DNA from: JAJVID01 sp963743425
Lineage (GTDB): Bacteria > Acidobacteriota > Blastocatellia > RBC074
Reading direction: 5' to 3'
Assembly: GCA_963743425.1 (NCBI GenBank)
Contig: CAVUPU010000002.1
Span: 1,054,001 to 1,118,000, forward strand
Length of the DNA stretch: 64,000 bases
The position numbers were made by a program, and so were the translations under genes. Below, piece after piece: positions 26,942 through 35,548 of the stretch. Under the pieces are notes generated by a model. The model made no database searches. It was given only the letters and a program-made list of their open reading frames with translations, and had not been told where the DNA came from. How positions within the stretch are numbered: position 1 is the first letter of the stretch; each line of letters opens with the position of its first letter.

Positions 26942-27168
26942 TTTGTACACAAGTCAGGAGATACTCTTCCGTCCCGGAGGGACACCGGATATTAGCCGGT
27001 GGTGGAACCACCGGGACCGCATCAAACAACCTGCTCAGCCCCGGAGGGGCGACAGACCATGCATGATCTGTCGCCCCTCCGGGGCTGAGAGGCTACTGAC
27101 GACTATTTCCGGTGGTTCCACCACCGGCTAATATCCCCAGCGCCTCCGGCGCAAAGCTTGTGAATAAA
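26942..27168. repeat. Nested fold-back element, family D
   Basis: Outer arms ('GATATTAGCCGGTGGTGGAA' type, with inverse ending 'CACCGGCTAATATC') enclose a second hairpin at 27035-27086 ('CAGCCCCGGAGGGGCGACAG' and its inverse). Copies occur at 33395-33627 and 40079-40313. About 230 bp with no credible ORF; it fills the gap before the ABC permease. Confidence 0.85.
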
Positions 27169-27176
27169 TCAGCGGC

Positions 27177-27986
27177 GTGCATTCCTGTTTTTCCGGGATT
27201 CAGCTTCACGCCTTGAAGATCATACCAATCGCCCTCAACACGTTTCGGGAATCGGCGCGCGACCGCGCGACGTACAACATGGCTCTGCTAGCGATCCTGC
27301 TGATCGTCGCGTCGGTCGTGATGGGACGCATCGCCGCTGGGCAGGAGACGAAGATCATCATCGATCTCGGATTGTCGGCGATGACCGTCTTCGGCGTGTT
27401 GATCGCCATTCTTCTGGGCATCGGCCTAGTCTCAAAAGAGATCGAGAACGGCGCCATCGCCAACATCCTCTCGAAGCCGGTTCGCCGCTCGGAGTTCATA
27501 TTGGGGAAATATTTCGGGCTGTGTCTGACGCTGTTCGTGAACAGCGCGGTGATGGCGGCGGCGATTGCGATCGCGCTGATTTATGCGCAAGGCGGGGTCG
27601 CCGTCGCGCAGTTGCGACTGTGGCCCGCGGCCTGGCTGATCTTCCTGGAACTGGCGATCATCACGGCGGTGGCTCTGTTGTTCTCGTGCTTTTCGTCGCC
27701 CGCGCTCTCGGCGATGTTCGCGCTATTGATCTTTCTGATCGGCCGCTGGAGTCCCGATCTGAAGCTCCTCGCCGAAACTTCGAGTTCGGCAGGCGCGCGA
27801 GCGGTTAGCCGCGCGCTTTACCACCTGCTGCCGAATCTGGCCAATTTCAATTACATCAACGAAACCGCCCACGGCGAGACGGCGCCGTGGAGAATGGTCG
27901 CGGGAAGCACGGCCTACGCGGTCTTTTATATCGCGGCAGCGCTGGCCGCGGCGGTTTTGATCTTCAATCGCAGAAATTTCAAGTGA
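27177..27986 (+). CDS. ABC-2-type transporter permease
   Basis: A 269-residue protein with about six membrane segments (for example 'NMALLAILLIVASVVMG', 'MTVFGVLIAILLGIGLVS', 'LEFLELAI'-type segment near 160, and 'AALAAAVLIFNRRNFK' at the end). The cytoplasmic 'SKEIENGAIANILSKPVRRS' loop is typical of ABC-2 exporters. The start is GTG 27177; TTG 27213 is an alternative. The matching ATPase is probably the gene at 31101, separated by a TPR protein and an inserted BNR-repeat gene. Substrate unknown. Confidence 0.87.
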   Translation: MHSCFSGIQLHALKIIPIALNTFRESARDRATYNMALLAILLIVASVVMGRIAAGQETKIIIDLGLSAMTVFGVLIAILLGIGLVSKEIENGAIANILSKPVRRSEFILGKYFGLCLTLFVNSAVMAAAIAIALIYAQGGVAVAQLRLWPAAWLIFLELAIITAVALLFSCFSSPALSAMFALLIFLIGRWSPDLKLLAETSSSAGARAVSRALYHLLPNLANFNYINETAHGETAPWRMVAGSTAYAVFYIAAALAAAVLIFNRRNFK

Positions 27987-28005
27987 GCGACACAAGAGAA
28001 ACGAT

Positions 28006-28091
28006 GAAAATCAACCACGAAGAAACGAAGAAAACGAAGAAAGAACAGAAAAATAATCTTCGCGCTCTTCGTTTCTTCGTGGTTGATTTTC
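28006..28091. repeat. Fold-back element, family B
   Basis: 'ATCAACCACGAAGAAACGAA' and its inverse, nearly identical to 22387-22473, between the ABC permease and the TPR gene. Confidence 0.85.
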
Positions 28092-28102
28092 TGCAGGAGA
28101 TG

Positions 28103-28819
28103 ATGAAGAGAATGACTTGGCCGATTCTGCTGATCGTTTTCCTGGCCTTGAGCGTCGTCGCGCAAACCTGGATGGACTCGCAACGCCGCACCGCGATGAC
28201 GGTCGAAGAGACGCTCTACATCAGCTCCGGCGAAGCGATCAAAAGCGCCAGCCTCGGATTCGACGGCTTGATGGCCGACATCTACTGGATTCGCACGCTG
28301 CTCTATTTCGGCGAAGAGTTCGAGCGGCAACGCGGCGCGAATCAATATTTCGACGTGAGCAGACTGAAGCTGCTCCAACCATTGCTCGACATCACGGTCG
28401 AGTTGGACCCAAAACACATCGCCGCATACCGCTTCGGCGCGGTCTTCCTGCCCGACATCGACGCCGACGCAGCGATCCGGTTCGTCCAGCGCGGCATTCG
28501 TAACAATCCCGATGAATGGCAACTTTATCAAGACCTGGGGTTTGTCCAGTGGCGGCGGAACCGTTTTCGCGAGGCCGCCGAAGCCTATGCGCGAGGCTCC
28601 GGGCTGCCGGGCGCTCCCGCGTGGATGCAAACGATGCCGGCCCTGATGCTGGCTAAAGGCGGCGAACGCGAAACGGCGCGCGCAATGTTTTTGCGACTCT
28701 ACGAACAGAGCGACGATCCGTTTGTCAAACAGGTTTGCAAAGAACAGGTGGCGTCGTTAGATAATAAATTTTCCACAGAGACACCGCAGACACAGGGAAA
28801 AGGTAAAAGAGATCACTAG
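28103..28819 (+). CDS. TPR-like membrane-anchored protein linked to the ABC exporter
   Basis: A 238-residue protein with an N-terminal membrane anchor ('PILLIVFLALSVVAQ') and helical repeats: 'QLYQDLGFVQWRRNRFREAA' and 'EAYARGSGLPGAPAWMQTMP' are TPR-like. The frame is open to 27887, but that part is the permease tail and fold-back B; the ATG at 28103 follows CAGGAG. Genes of this type accompany ABC-2 permeases in Acidobacteriota (my recollection). Function unknown. Confidence 0.75.
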   Translation: MKRMTWPILLIVFLALSVVAQTWMDSQRRTAMTVEETLYISSGEAIKSASLGFDGLMADIYWIRTLLYFGEEFERQRGANQYFDVSRLKLLQPLLDITVELDPKHIAAYRFGAVFLPDIDADAAIRFVQRGIRNNPDEWQLYQDLGFVQWRRNRFREAAEAYARGSGLPGAPAWMQTMPALMLAKGGERETARAMFLRLYEQSDDPFVKQVCKEQVASLDNKFSTETPQTQGKGKRDH

Positions 28820-29177
28820 AAAGCCTGTTTTAAAAGCCGGTTAGTTCAACCTGAAGTAATCAGGTCACATCCCCATGAAATACTTCTCCGATTCTTGCAT
28901 CAGTTGTTGAAGAGGGAGTTTGAGCCTGGCCAGGGTTTCCGGCCTCAAGGCTACTAAGGGCGTGTTTAAAGCCGGTTAGTCGGACCTGGCGCCCACAGGG
29001 GCGCAAACATAATGGCCGGGGGAGCGTAGCGCAGCCCACCGGTCGAAGTTGCCGGTCTCGACAAACCCTCAAAGGGCGCAATGATAAAGAGCTACCACGC
29101 CCTTTCAGGGGTTCAAGGAACTTGTAAAACAGTCTCTAGAGTCATACCCGTAGGAAAAGGGTGGACAGAACTCATAT
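28820..29177. other. Gap with a duplicated motif
   Basis: About 360 bases with no convincing ORF. 'TTTAAAAGCCGGTTAGT' at about 28829 and 'GTTTAAAGCCGGTTAGT' at about 28965 are near-identical direct repeats upstream of the BNR-repeat gene and could mark an integration event. Nothing else was seen. Confidence 0.4.
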
Positions 29178-31037
29178 GTGATGCGCTTCCTCGCGAACAA
29201 CAACTTCCAGAACCCCACCAGTACAACCCTAACTGGCGCGTGGGGCGCGAAGTTCGCAATGGAGATCGATGAAGCCCGTGGGCAACTCTACTTCTTTAGC
29301 AACGCCAACAAGTTCTTCCGCGTCAGGCTCTCCGATCTGGCGATTCTCGCGGAATACCAACTTACGCAAAACGGAACCAACGCGAACATGCACTACCCTC
29401 ACCTCTACCTCGACGACAACGGCCATCTGTACGTCGCTTGGACGACCGTCCGCATCAACCCTGCCCTCGATGGCCAGTGCGGCAATGGAGATCCGTATTG
29501 GTCGATTCACTTCATGCGATCGCTGGACGGAGGCGTGACCTGGATGAAGCCGAACGGCCAGACACTGGTTCCTCCAATTGTCGCCGATGACACCGGCCCG
29601 ACCGATGAGATCACGCCGCCCGACGAGCGATGTGTGAACACTTGGCTCTCCACGTTTCTCGTGAAGGGTGACAAGGCGCACTTCGTTTACTACGCCTGGA
29701 CGCCGGTTGACAAACAGCATTACGTCCGCTACGACTTGGCGACGTCGAGCATCGATCGCAACGTGGTTCCATTCAAAGGGGACAATGTCTCCGTCAGAAA
29801 CCTGGACGGAGTCTGCTCGACCCGGCGGTTGATCAAGGAGATTGTTTGCGTCAACAAAAGCGCGAATAACCGTATCGCCGTCTTGAAGAGCGAGGACAAC
29901 GGCCTCACGTGGCGCGACCACACGCTAGGCCCCATCTCGAACAACTACGCCTTGGGGGGATCGCCCCAGGTCACTTACGACGGCTACACCATCGGCTCGT
30001 ACACCGAGAGCTCAAATTTCGCGGACCCGACGACGCCGAAGCTTGCCAAGTTCTTCAAGGTCGCCTCGCTGGCCGAGCCAAGCCGGAAGGACGTAGTGTT
30101 CACGGCTGGCGACCTCGAATTGTCCGGAATCCCCCAGGACTTCGACGAGTTCACCGGCGCCGCGACCGCCCATTCACCGACCTATGTCGTAGGTCAGAGC
30201 GGCCTGAACCACATGCGGGGCTACATCGGCTACAGCTACGGCGATCCGAGCGGCGGCAACAAGGCGCAGTTTCTACAGTTCAACAACCTCGTCGTCGGGA
30301 AGCAGTACACCTTTTACGTCCAGCCCTCCTCCATAGCCGGGGATGGCAATTGCTTCTACGCGACGGCGGAGAGCGGCGCCGTTATCTTCGAGGGTGGATG
30401 CAAGGGATGGCTCGGCAATCCCATCAACCGGACCAGCGACGCCTGGAAAGTCGTGTTCAACGCGACCGCGCCATCGGCGACGATCCGCCTGGGAAATTTC
30501 TTCGACGCTTCGAACTCGGGGGGCGTCTCGCGTTACATCTACTTCGACGCGATCTATTCCATGATCGGCGACCTCGAGCTGAGCGGGAATGCGCAGATCG
30601 ACACTGACGAATTCACCGGCGCCGTGACCGCACATTCACCGACTTACGTCGTGGGTCAGAGCGGCCTGAATCACGTGCGGGGCTACATCGGCTACAGTTA
30701 CGGCGATCCGAGTGGAGGCAACAAGGCGCAGTTTCTCCAACTCACCAACCTCACAGTCGGCAACAACTACACACTGGACGTCTATCCGTCGGGGAACTAC
30801 GGAGACGGAAACTGCTACTATGCTGAGGCTATCTCGGGCGGTACAGTTATCTCCGGCGGCTGCATGGGGTGGCTCACAACCGGGCAGTTCCAATCCATAA
30901 CCTACAGGTGGAGGATCGTGGTGAGGGCCGAGAGCCAGACCACGACGTTGCGGATCGGTAACTATTGGGATGCGAGCAACTCTGGTGGGGTCTCCCGCTA
31001 CATTTACCTGGACGCAATCGGATTGCAGTCGAACTGA
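29178..31037 (+). CDS. BNR/sialidase-like propeller protein with two tandem C-terminal domains
   Basis: A 619-residue protein. Residues about 15-320 contain BNR-like blades ('HFMRSLDGGVTWMKP', 'AVLKSEDNGLTWRDH') as in exo-sialidases and related propellers. The C-terminal part consists of two similar domains of about 150 residues, each containing 'SPTYVVGQSGLNH' and 'RGYIGYSYGDPSGGNKAQFL'. There is no signal peptide and the GTG/ATG start at 29178/29181 is abrupt, so the N-terminus is probably lost. It lies between genes of one ABC exporter set and is likely an insertion. Ligand or substrate unknown. Confidence 0.75.
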   Translation: MMRFLANNNFQNPTSTTLTGAWGAKFAMEIDEARGQLYFFSNANKFFRVRLSDLAILAEYQLTQNGTNANMHYPHLYLDDNGHLYVAWTTVRINPALDGQCGNGDPYWSIHFMRSLDGGVTWMKPNGQTLVPPIVADDTGPTDEITPPDERCVNTWLSTFLVKGDKAHFVYYAWTPVDKQHYVRYDLATSSIDRNVVPFKGDNVSVRNLDGVCSTRRLIKEIVCVNKSANNRIAVLKSEDNGLTWRDHTLGPISNNYALGGSPQVTYDGYTIGSYTESSNFADPTTPKLAKFFKVASLAEPSRKDVVFTAGDLELSGIPQDFDEFTGAATAHSPTYVVGQSGLNHMRGYIGYSYGDPSGGNKAQFLQFNNLVVGKQYTFYVQPSSIAGDGNCFYATAESGAVIFEGGCKGWLGNPINRTSDAWKVVFNATAPSATIRLGNFFDASNSGGVSRYIYFDAIYSMIGDLELSGNAQIDTDEFTGAVTAHSPTYVVGQSGLNHVRGYIGYSYGDPSGGNKAQFLQLTNLTVGNNYTLDVYPSGNYGDGNCYYAEAISGGTVISGGCMGWLTTGQFQSITYRWRIVVRAESQTTTLRIGNYWDASNSGGVSRYIYLDAIGLQSN

Positions 31038-31100
31038 TCACATCGCTCGATCAGTCGAATCTATGTCTCTGCGCGTTTGTGTCTCTGTGGCAAATTCATT

Positions 31101-32033
<933 letters not shown>

Positions 32034-32074
32034 AGACCATTGCCAGCCAGGGTTTGACTTTGTAAACTCACTTT

Positions 32075-32743
32075 ATGAAACGATTATCCATTATGCCGGC
32101 GTTATTGCTGGCGTTATTGCTTTTCAATGCGCTGGCCATCAGCGCTCAATCCAACAACCAATCGGAGCTTGATCGGCTGGTCAACGCTCTACAGGTGAAA
32201 TACAACAAGCTCTCGTCGCTCACGGCGGATTTCACACAGGTTTACACCGCGCCCGGACAAAGCGAGAGGCGCGAAAGCGGCCATCTGCTGCTCAAAAAAC
32301 CGGGCAAGATGCGGTGGGATTACACTTCGCCTGAAGAGAAACTGTTTATTTCCGACGGCAAATGGCTTTACGAATACGTCTCGGCGGATAAGTACGCCAC
32401 GCGCAGCTCGATCAAAGAGGCCGGCGATTTGCGCGCGCCGTTCGCGTTCCTGCTCGGACAAGGCAATCTGCGGCGCGAGTTCAAACGCATCGAATTCGCC
32501 GCCGAATCTCCGGTCAAAGCCTTCAATAAAGTGTTGCGCCTGGCGCCCAAACACGCGCAGGATTTCAAAGAACTGCTGATCGAGGTCGATCCAAACAGCT
32601 TGCAGCTTTCGCGGCTCTCGATCATCACTTCGGGCGACGAGCGCTCCGACTTCCTTTTCTCGAACGTAAAGGAGAACGTCCCGGCGCCGGCCGCGCAGTT
32701 CATATTCAAAGCTCCTCCGGGCGTCGAGGTCCGAGACAACTGA
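32075..32743 (+). CDS. lolA: Outer-membrane lipoprotein carrier LolA family
   Basis: A 222-residue periplasmic protein with a signal peptide ('MPALLLALLLFNALAIS'). The LolA pattern 'LTADFTQVYTAPGQSERRES', 'GHLLLKKPGKMRWDYTSPEE' and 'KLFISDGKWLYEYV' is clear; LolA ferries lipoproteins from the inner to the outer membrane. Length matches the family. It lies between the ABC ATPase and a HAD phosphatase. The ATPase is not of LolD sequence type, so the neighbourhood does not prove a Lol complex. Confidence 0.9.
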   Translation: MKRLSIMPALLLALLLFNALAISAQSNNQSELDRLVNALQVKYNKLSSLTADFTQVYTAPGQSERRESGHLLLKKPGKMRWDYTSPEEKLFISDGKWLYEYVSADKYATRSSIKEAGDLRAPFAFLLGQGNLRREFKRIEFAAESPVKAFNKVLRLAPKHAQDFKELLIEVDPNSLQLSRLSIITSGDERSDFLFSNVKENVPAPAAQFIFKAPPGVEVRDN

Positions 32744-32751
32744 CGTGACGA

Positions 32752-33393
32752 ATGACAAAACCACACATCTTCTCCGACTTCGACGGCACAATCACCGAAA
32801 CGGACACGCTGGTTTTTCTGGCGACGCATCTGGGCGGCGGGCAGCGGATGGTCGAAGCCATCGGGCGATTGATCGGCGAGGGCGAGCTGAGTTTGCGCGA
32901 CGGCATCGCCGCCGAGATGCGCAGTATACGTAAACCTTTCGTCGAGGCTGAGAGATTGCTGCGCGAACAGGTTCGGATCGAGGCCGGATTCGCGCCCCTC
33001 GCGCGCTGGTGTGGAGAGAAGAAAATTCCGCTGACCGTCCTGAGCGCGGGCTTCCATCAAATCATCGACCTGTTCATCTCGCGCGATGAATTCCCTCATC
33101 TCGAAATCCTGGCGAACCAGATTTATCCGAATGAAGAGATCGGTTGGCAGTGCCAATTCCGCGACGGGACGGATTGGGGACACGACAAAGCAAACCCTTT
33201 GAGGGAGGCGCAGCGACGCGGCGAATACGTCATCTTCATCGGCGACGGACTGTCGGACCAGGCGGCGGCCGAAGCCGCCGACGAGGTCTTCGCCAAACAC
33301 TCGCTGGCCGATTATTGCCGCGAGCGCCGGATCAATTGCCACGAGTATCAAACGTTCGATGAAATTTTGAAGCGACTGCAGGAGAGATTTTGA
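32752..33393 (+). CDS. HAD-family phosphatase (MtnX-like)
   Basis: A 213-residue HAD enzyme. Motif I 'FSDFDGTITETDT' (nucleophile Asp), motif II 'LTVLSAGF', motif III lysine in 'WGHDKANPLREA' and motif IV 'FIGDGLSDQAAAEAADEVFA'. It resembles 2,3-diketo-5-methylthiopentyl-1-phosphate enolase-phosphatase (MtnX) and SerB-like HADs. No methionine-salvage genes are nearby, so the substrate is open. Confidence 0.85.
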   Translation: MTKPHIFSDFDGTITETDTLVFLATHLGGGQRMVEAIGRLIGEGELSLRDGIAAEMRSIRKPFVEAERLLREQVRIEAGFAPLARWCGEKKIPLTVLSAGFHQIIDLFISRDEFPHLEILANQIYPNEEIGWQCQFRDGTDWGHDKANPLREAQRRGEYVIFIGDGLSDQAAAEAADEVFAKHSLADYCRERRINCHEYQTFDEILKRLQERF

Positions 33394-33394
33394 A

Positions 33395-33627
33395 CTAGTC
33401 CAGGATTACTCTTTGCCCCGGAGGGGCGCCGGATATTAGCCGGTGGAGAATCCACCGGATGCAATCGAAAAAAACCTCCCAGCCCCGGAGGGGCGACAGA
33501 CCGGAGCCGATCTGTCGCCCCTCCGGGGCTGGGAATAGATCTCTCCACCGATTCCGGTGGTTACGCAATGCTCCACCACCGGCTAATCTCCGCTGGCGCC
33601 TCCGGCGCCAAAAACTTGTGTAGAAAC
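33395..33627. repeat. Nested fold-back element, family D
   Basis: 'GGCGCCGGATATTAGCCGG' faces 'CCGGCTAATCTCCGCTGGCG', with an inner hairpin 'CAGCCCCGGAGGGGCGACAG' and its inverse (33479-33532). Same family as 26942-27168 and 40079-40313. Confidence 0.85.
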
Positions 33628-33665
33628 TTTAGCTGGACAGTTTGCGCTACGATTGCCGGTGCGCT

Positions 33666-34406
33666 ATGAGCACATCAGGGTTGGTTCTAAATCAATTGAG
33701 CGAAGAGCAGGCGCTGAGGAAGCGGCGCGAAGAGTTATTCGAACTCGAATCCGGACTCGCCGAACGCGAGTCGGAGCTTGCGAACCTGCAATCCGCCCTG
33801 CGCGCCTTCGAGGGGCGCTACCTGAGCGCCGTCGGCGAGCGTTACGACGAACTGGCGAGGATCGAAAAAGAAATTGCGAAAATGCAGGGGCTTGAAATTG
33901 ATGACGAAGAGCCGCCGGTCTCGCTGGCCGACGACGAGGTCGGCTGCGGCCAGAATCGTTTTCACTCCGACAAGCTCAAAAAGCTCTACCGCGAAGTCGC
34001 GCGGAAATTCCACCCCGATCTCTCCTCCTGTCCTCAAGAGCGCCAGCATCGCCATCAATTGATGGTCGAAATCAACCACGCTTACGAAACAGGCGCGGAA
34101 GACCGGTTGCAGGAACTGCTCGAAGCTGGCGAAGGACTGGAAAGCGTCGAGATCGGCGGCTTGATGTCAGCCGAGATGATCCTGCTGGTCCGTCGTATAG
34201 CCGAAGCCAGACAGCGTCTGGCCGGGATCGAATCGGAGATCGAAGAGATCACGACCTCGGAGATTTACAAACTCAAACTGCGAGTCGAAAACGCCGAAGC
34301 GATGGGTGTTGATCTCTTCGCCGACCTGATCGCGCAGGTCGATCGCCAGATCAAAAAAGCGCGCAACAGGCTCGAGAGCCTGCAAGGAGTGATGCTGACA
34401 GGATGA
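33666..34406 (+). CDS. J-domain-like coiled-coil protein
   Basis: A 246-residue protein. An N-terminal coiled coil (about 10-80) leads to a short J-domain core: 'KLYREVARKFHPDLSS' carries the HPD tripeptide that stimulates DnaK ATPase, and 'LMVEINHAYETG' matches helix III. A C-terminal coiled coil follows. It is probably a specialised DnaK co-chaperone; the client is unknown. The ATG at 33666 is preferred to the upstream TTG at 33642. Confidence 0.8.
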   Translation: MSTSGLVLNQLSEEQALRKRREELFELESGLAERESELANLQSALRAFEGRYLSAVGERYDELARIEKEIAKMQGLEIDDEEPPVSLADDEVGCGQNRFHSDKLKKLYREVARKFHPDLSSCPQERQHRHQLMVEINHAYETGAEDRLQELLEAGEGLESVEIGGLMSAEMILLVRRIAEARQRLAGIESEIEEITTSEIYKLKLRVENAEAMGVDLFADLIAQVDRQIKKARNRLESLQGVMLTG

Positions 34407-34455
34407 TGAAGCGATAACCTTGCTTCCGCGCGAGCGATCAAAGAAGATAGCCGCG

Positions 34456-35406
34456 ATGTTGAACCACACCGTCGAATTCGTCAGCGACAGACTGGCGCTC
34501 ACAGCGGCGCTCGAACGCCTCGACTCAGCGCCCGTGATCGCGCTCGACATCGAAACGATCTATTGGTGGGATCGTGAATATGAACGCGTCTCGCTCATCC
34601 AGTTGGGCTTCCGCGAAAACGATGAGATACGTGTTGTCATAATTGACGCGATGGCGGATTTCGATCCGGAGCCGCTGCGGCGTCCGCTCGAGCTGAGCGC
34701 GCAGATCAAGGCCATTCATAACGCCGGTTTCGACGCAGTGAAGCTGTCGCGCCATTATCGCATCGCCACCTCTCCAATTCACGACACGATGCTCGCCGCG
34801 CGACGTGGCGGCGAGCGCCGCTGCTCATTGCAGGCCCAGGTCGAATCACATCTGGGCTTTCATCTCGACAAGACCGAACAGCGCGGCGATTGGAGCCGCC
34901 GCCCTCTGACCGCGGAGCAATTGAATTACGCCTCGCTCGACGCCGTCTGCACGTTGCTGCTTTACGAAAAGCAGATCGCGCGCGGACTGCGCGGCGATTA
35001 CCAGTTGCGAGCCAGGATCGAGAAGACGCAACAATCGCTGTCGCTCGTAAGCGATGATCCGCAAGTCGCGGCGCCCGATGCGGGCGCGCCGGAATTGACG
35101 CGCCTGGCCTCTGATCTCGGCGATCTCAACGCTTGCGCGTTTGCGCTGCTCGGCGTCATCGCCGAGCTCGGCGGGCGCTACAGCCCCGAACATCTGGTCG
35201 CGTCGGTCCGCGCCGAAAGGGTCGGCCTGGCCGGTTGGATCATCGATCACACGCTCGGCGCCAACGCCGACATCGATGAAGTGATCGCCAGGCAGGAAAT
35301 CGCCGCGCTCGTCGAGAAAGGGCTGGCGCGCCTCAGCCTCTCGCGCAAGCTCGAAGCCACCATCGATGGCGCGAAACTCTGGAAGGATTACAAACCAACA
35401 GAGTAG
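34456..35406 (+). CDS. RNase D-like 3'-5' exonuclease (DEDDy type)
   Basis: A 316-residue protein. ExoI 'VIALDIETIYWW' (about 30), ExoII 'IKAIHNAGFDAVKLSRHY' (about 85) and ExoIII 'LNYASLDAVCTLLLY' (about 155, tyrosine of DEDDy) are all present. The C-terminal half has no obvious HRDC domain. The substrate is likely structured RNA or DNA ends. The start is ATG 34456; TTG 34420 is less likely. Confidence 0.85.
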   Translation: MLNHTVEFVSDRLALTAALERLDSAPVIALDIETIYWWDREYERVSLIQLGFRENDEIRVVIIDAMADFDPEPLRRPLELSAQIKAIHNAGFDAVKLSRHYRIATSPIHDTMLAARRGGERRCSLQAQVESHLGFHLDKTEQRGDWSRRPLTAEQLNYASLDAVCTLLLYEKQIARGLRGDYQLRARIEKTQQSLSLVSDDPQVAAPDAGAPELTRLASDLGDLNACAFALLGVIAELGGRYSPEHLVASVRAERVGLAGWIIDHTLGANADIDEVIARQEIAALVEKGLARLSLSRKLEATIDGAKLWKDYKPTE

Positions 35407-35427
35407 CGCACAAAATAAACCTGTCAT

Positions 35428-35515
35428 TATCGTAGGGGCAGACCTGCGTGTGCGGCCCCGAATTTGCGGATTGGCGAGGCCGGGGCAAACCTGCGTGTCC
35501 CCTACGATTGATAAT
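35428..35515. repeat. Fold-back element, family N
   Basis: 'TAGGGGCAGACCTGCGTGTG' faces 'GGGGCAAACCTGCGTGTCCC', flanked by AAATAAACCTGT/ACAGGTTTGTTT outer arms. Relative of 1871-1942. It separates convergent exonuclease and protease genes. Confidence 0.7.
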
Positions 35516-35548
35516 ACAGGTTTGTTTTGCCCACCCACCTACCTGCCC

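Noticed and set aside
29081..29272. Possible upstream exon-like start of the BNR gene in another frame
   Set aside because: The 63-codon frame has no signal peptide or blade motif and its junction with the main frame is not supported by conserved sequence.
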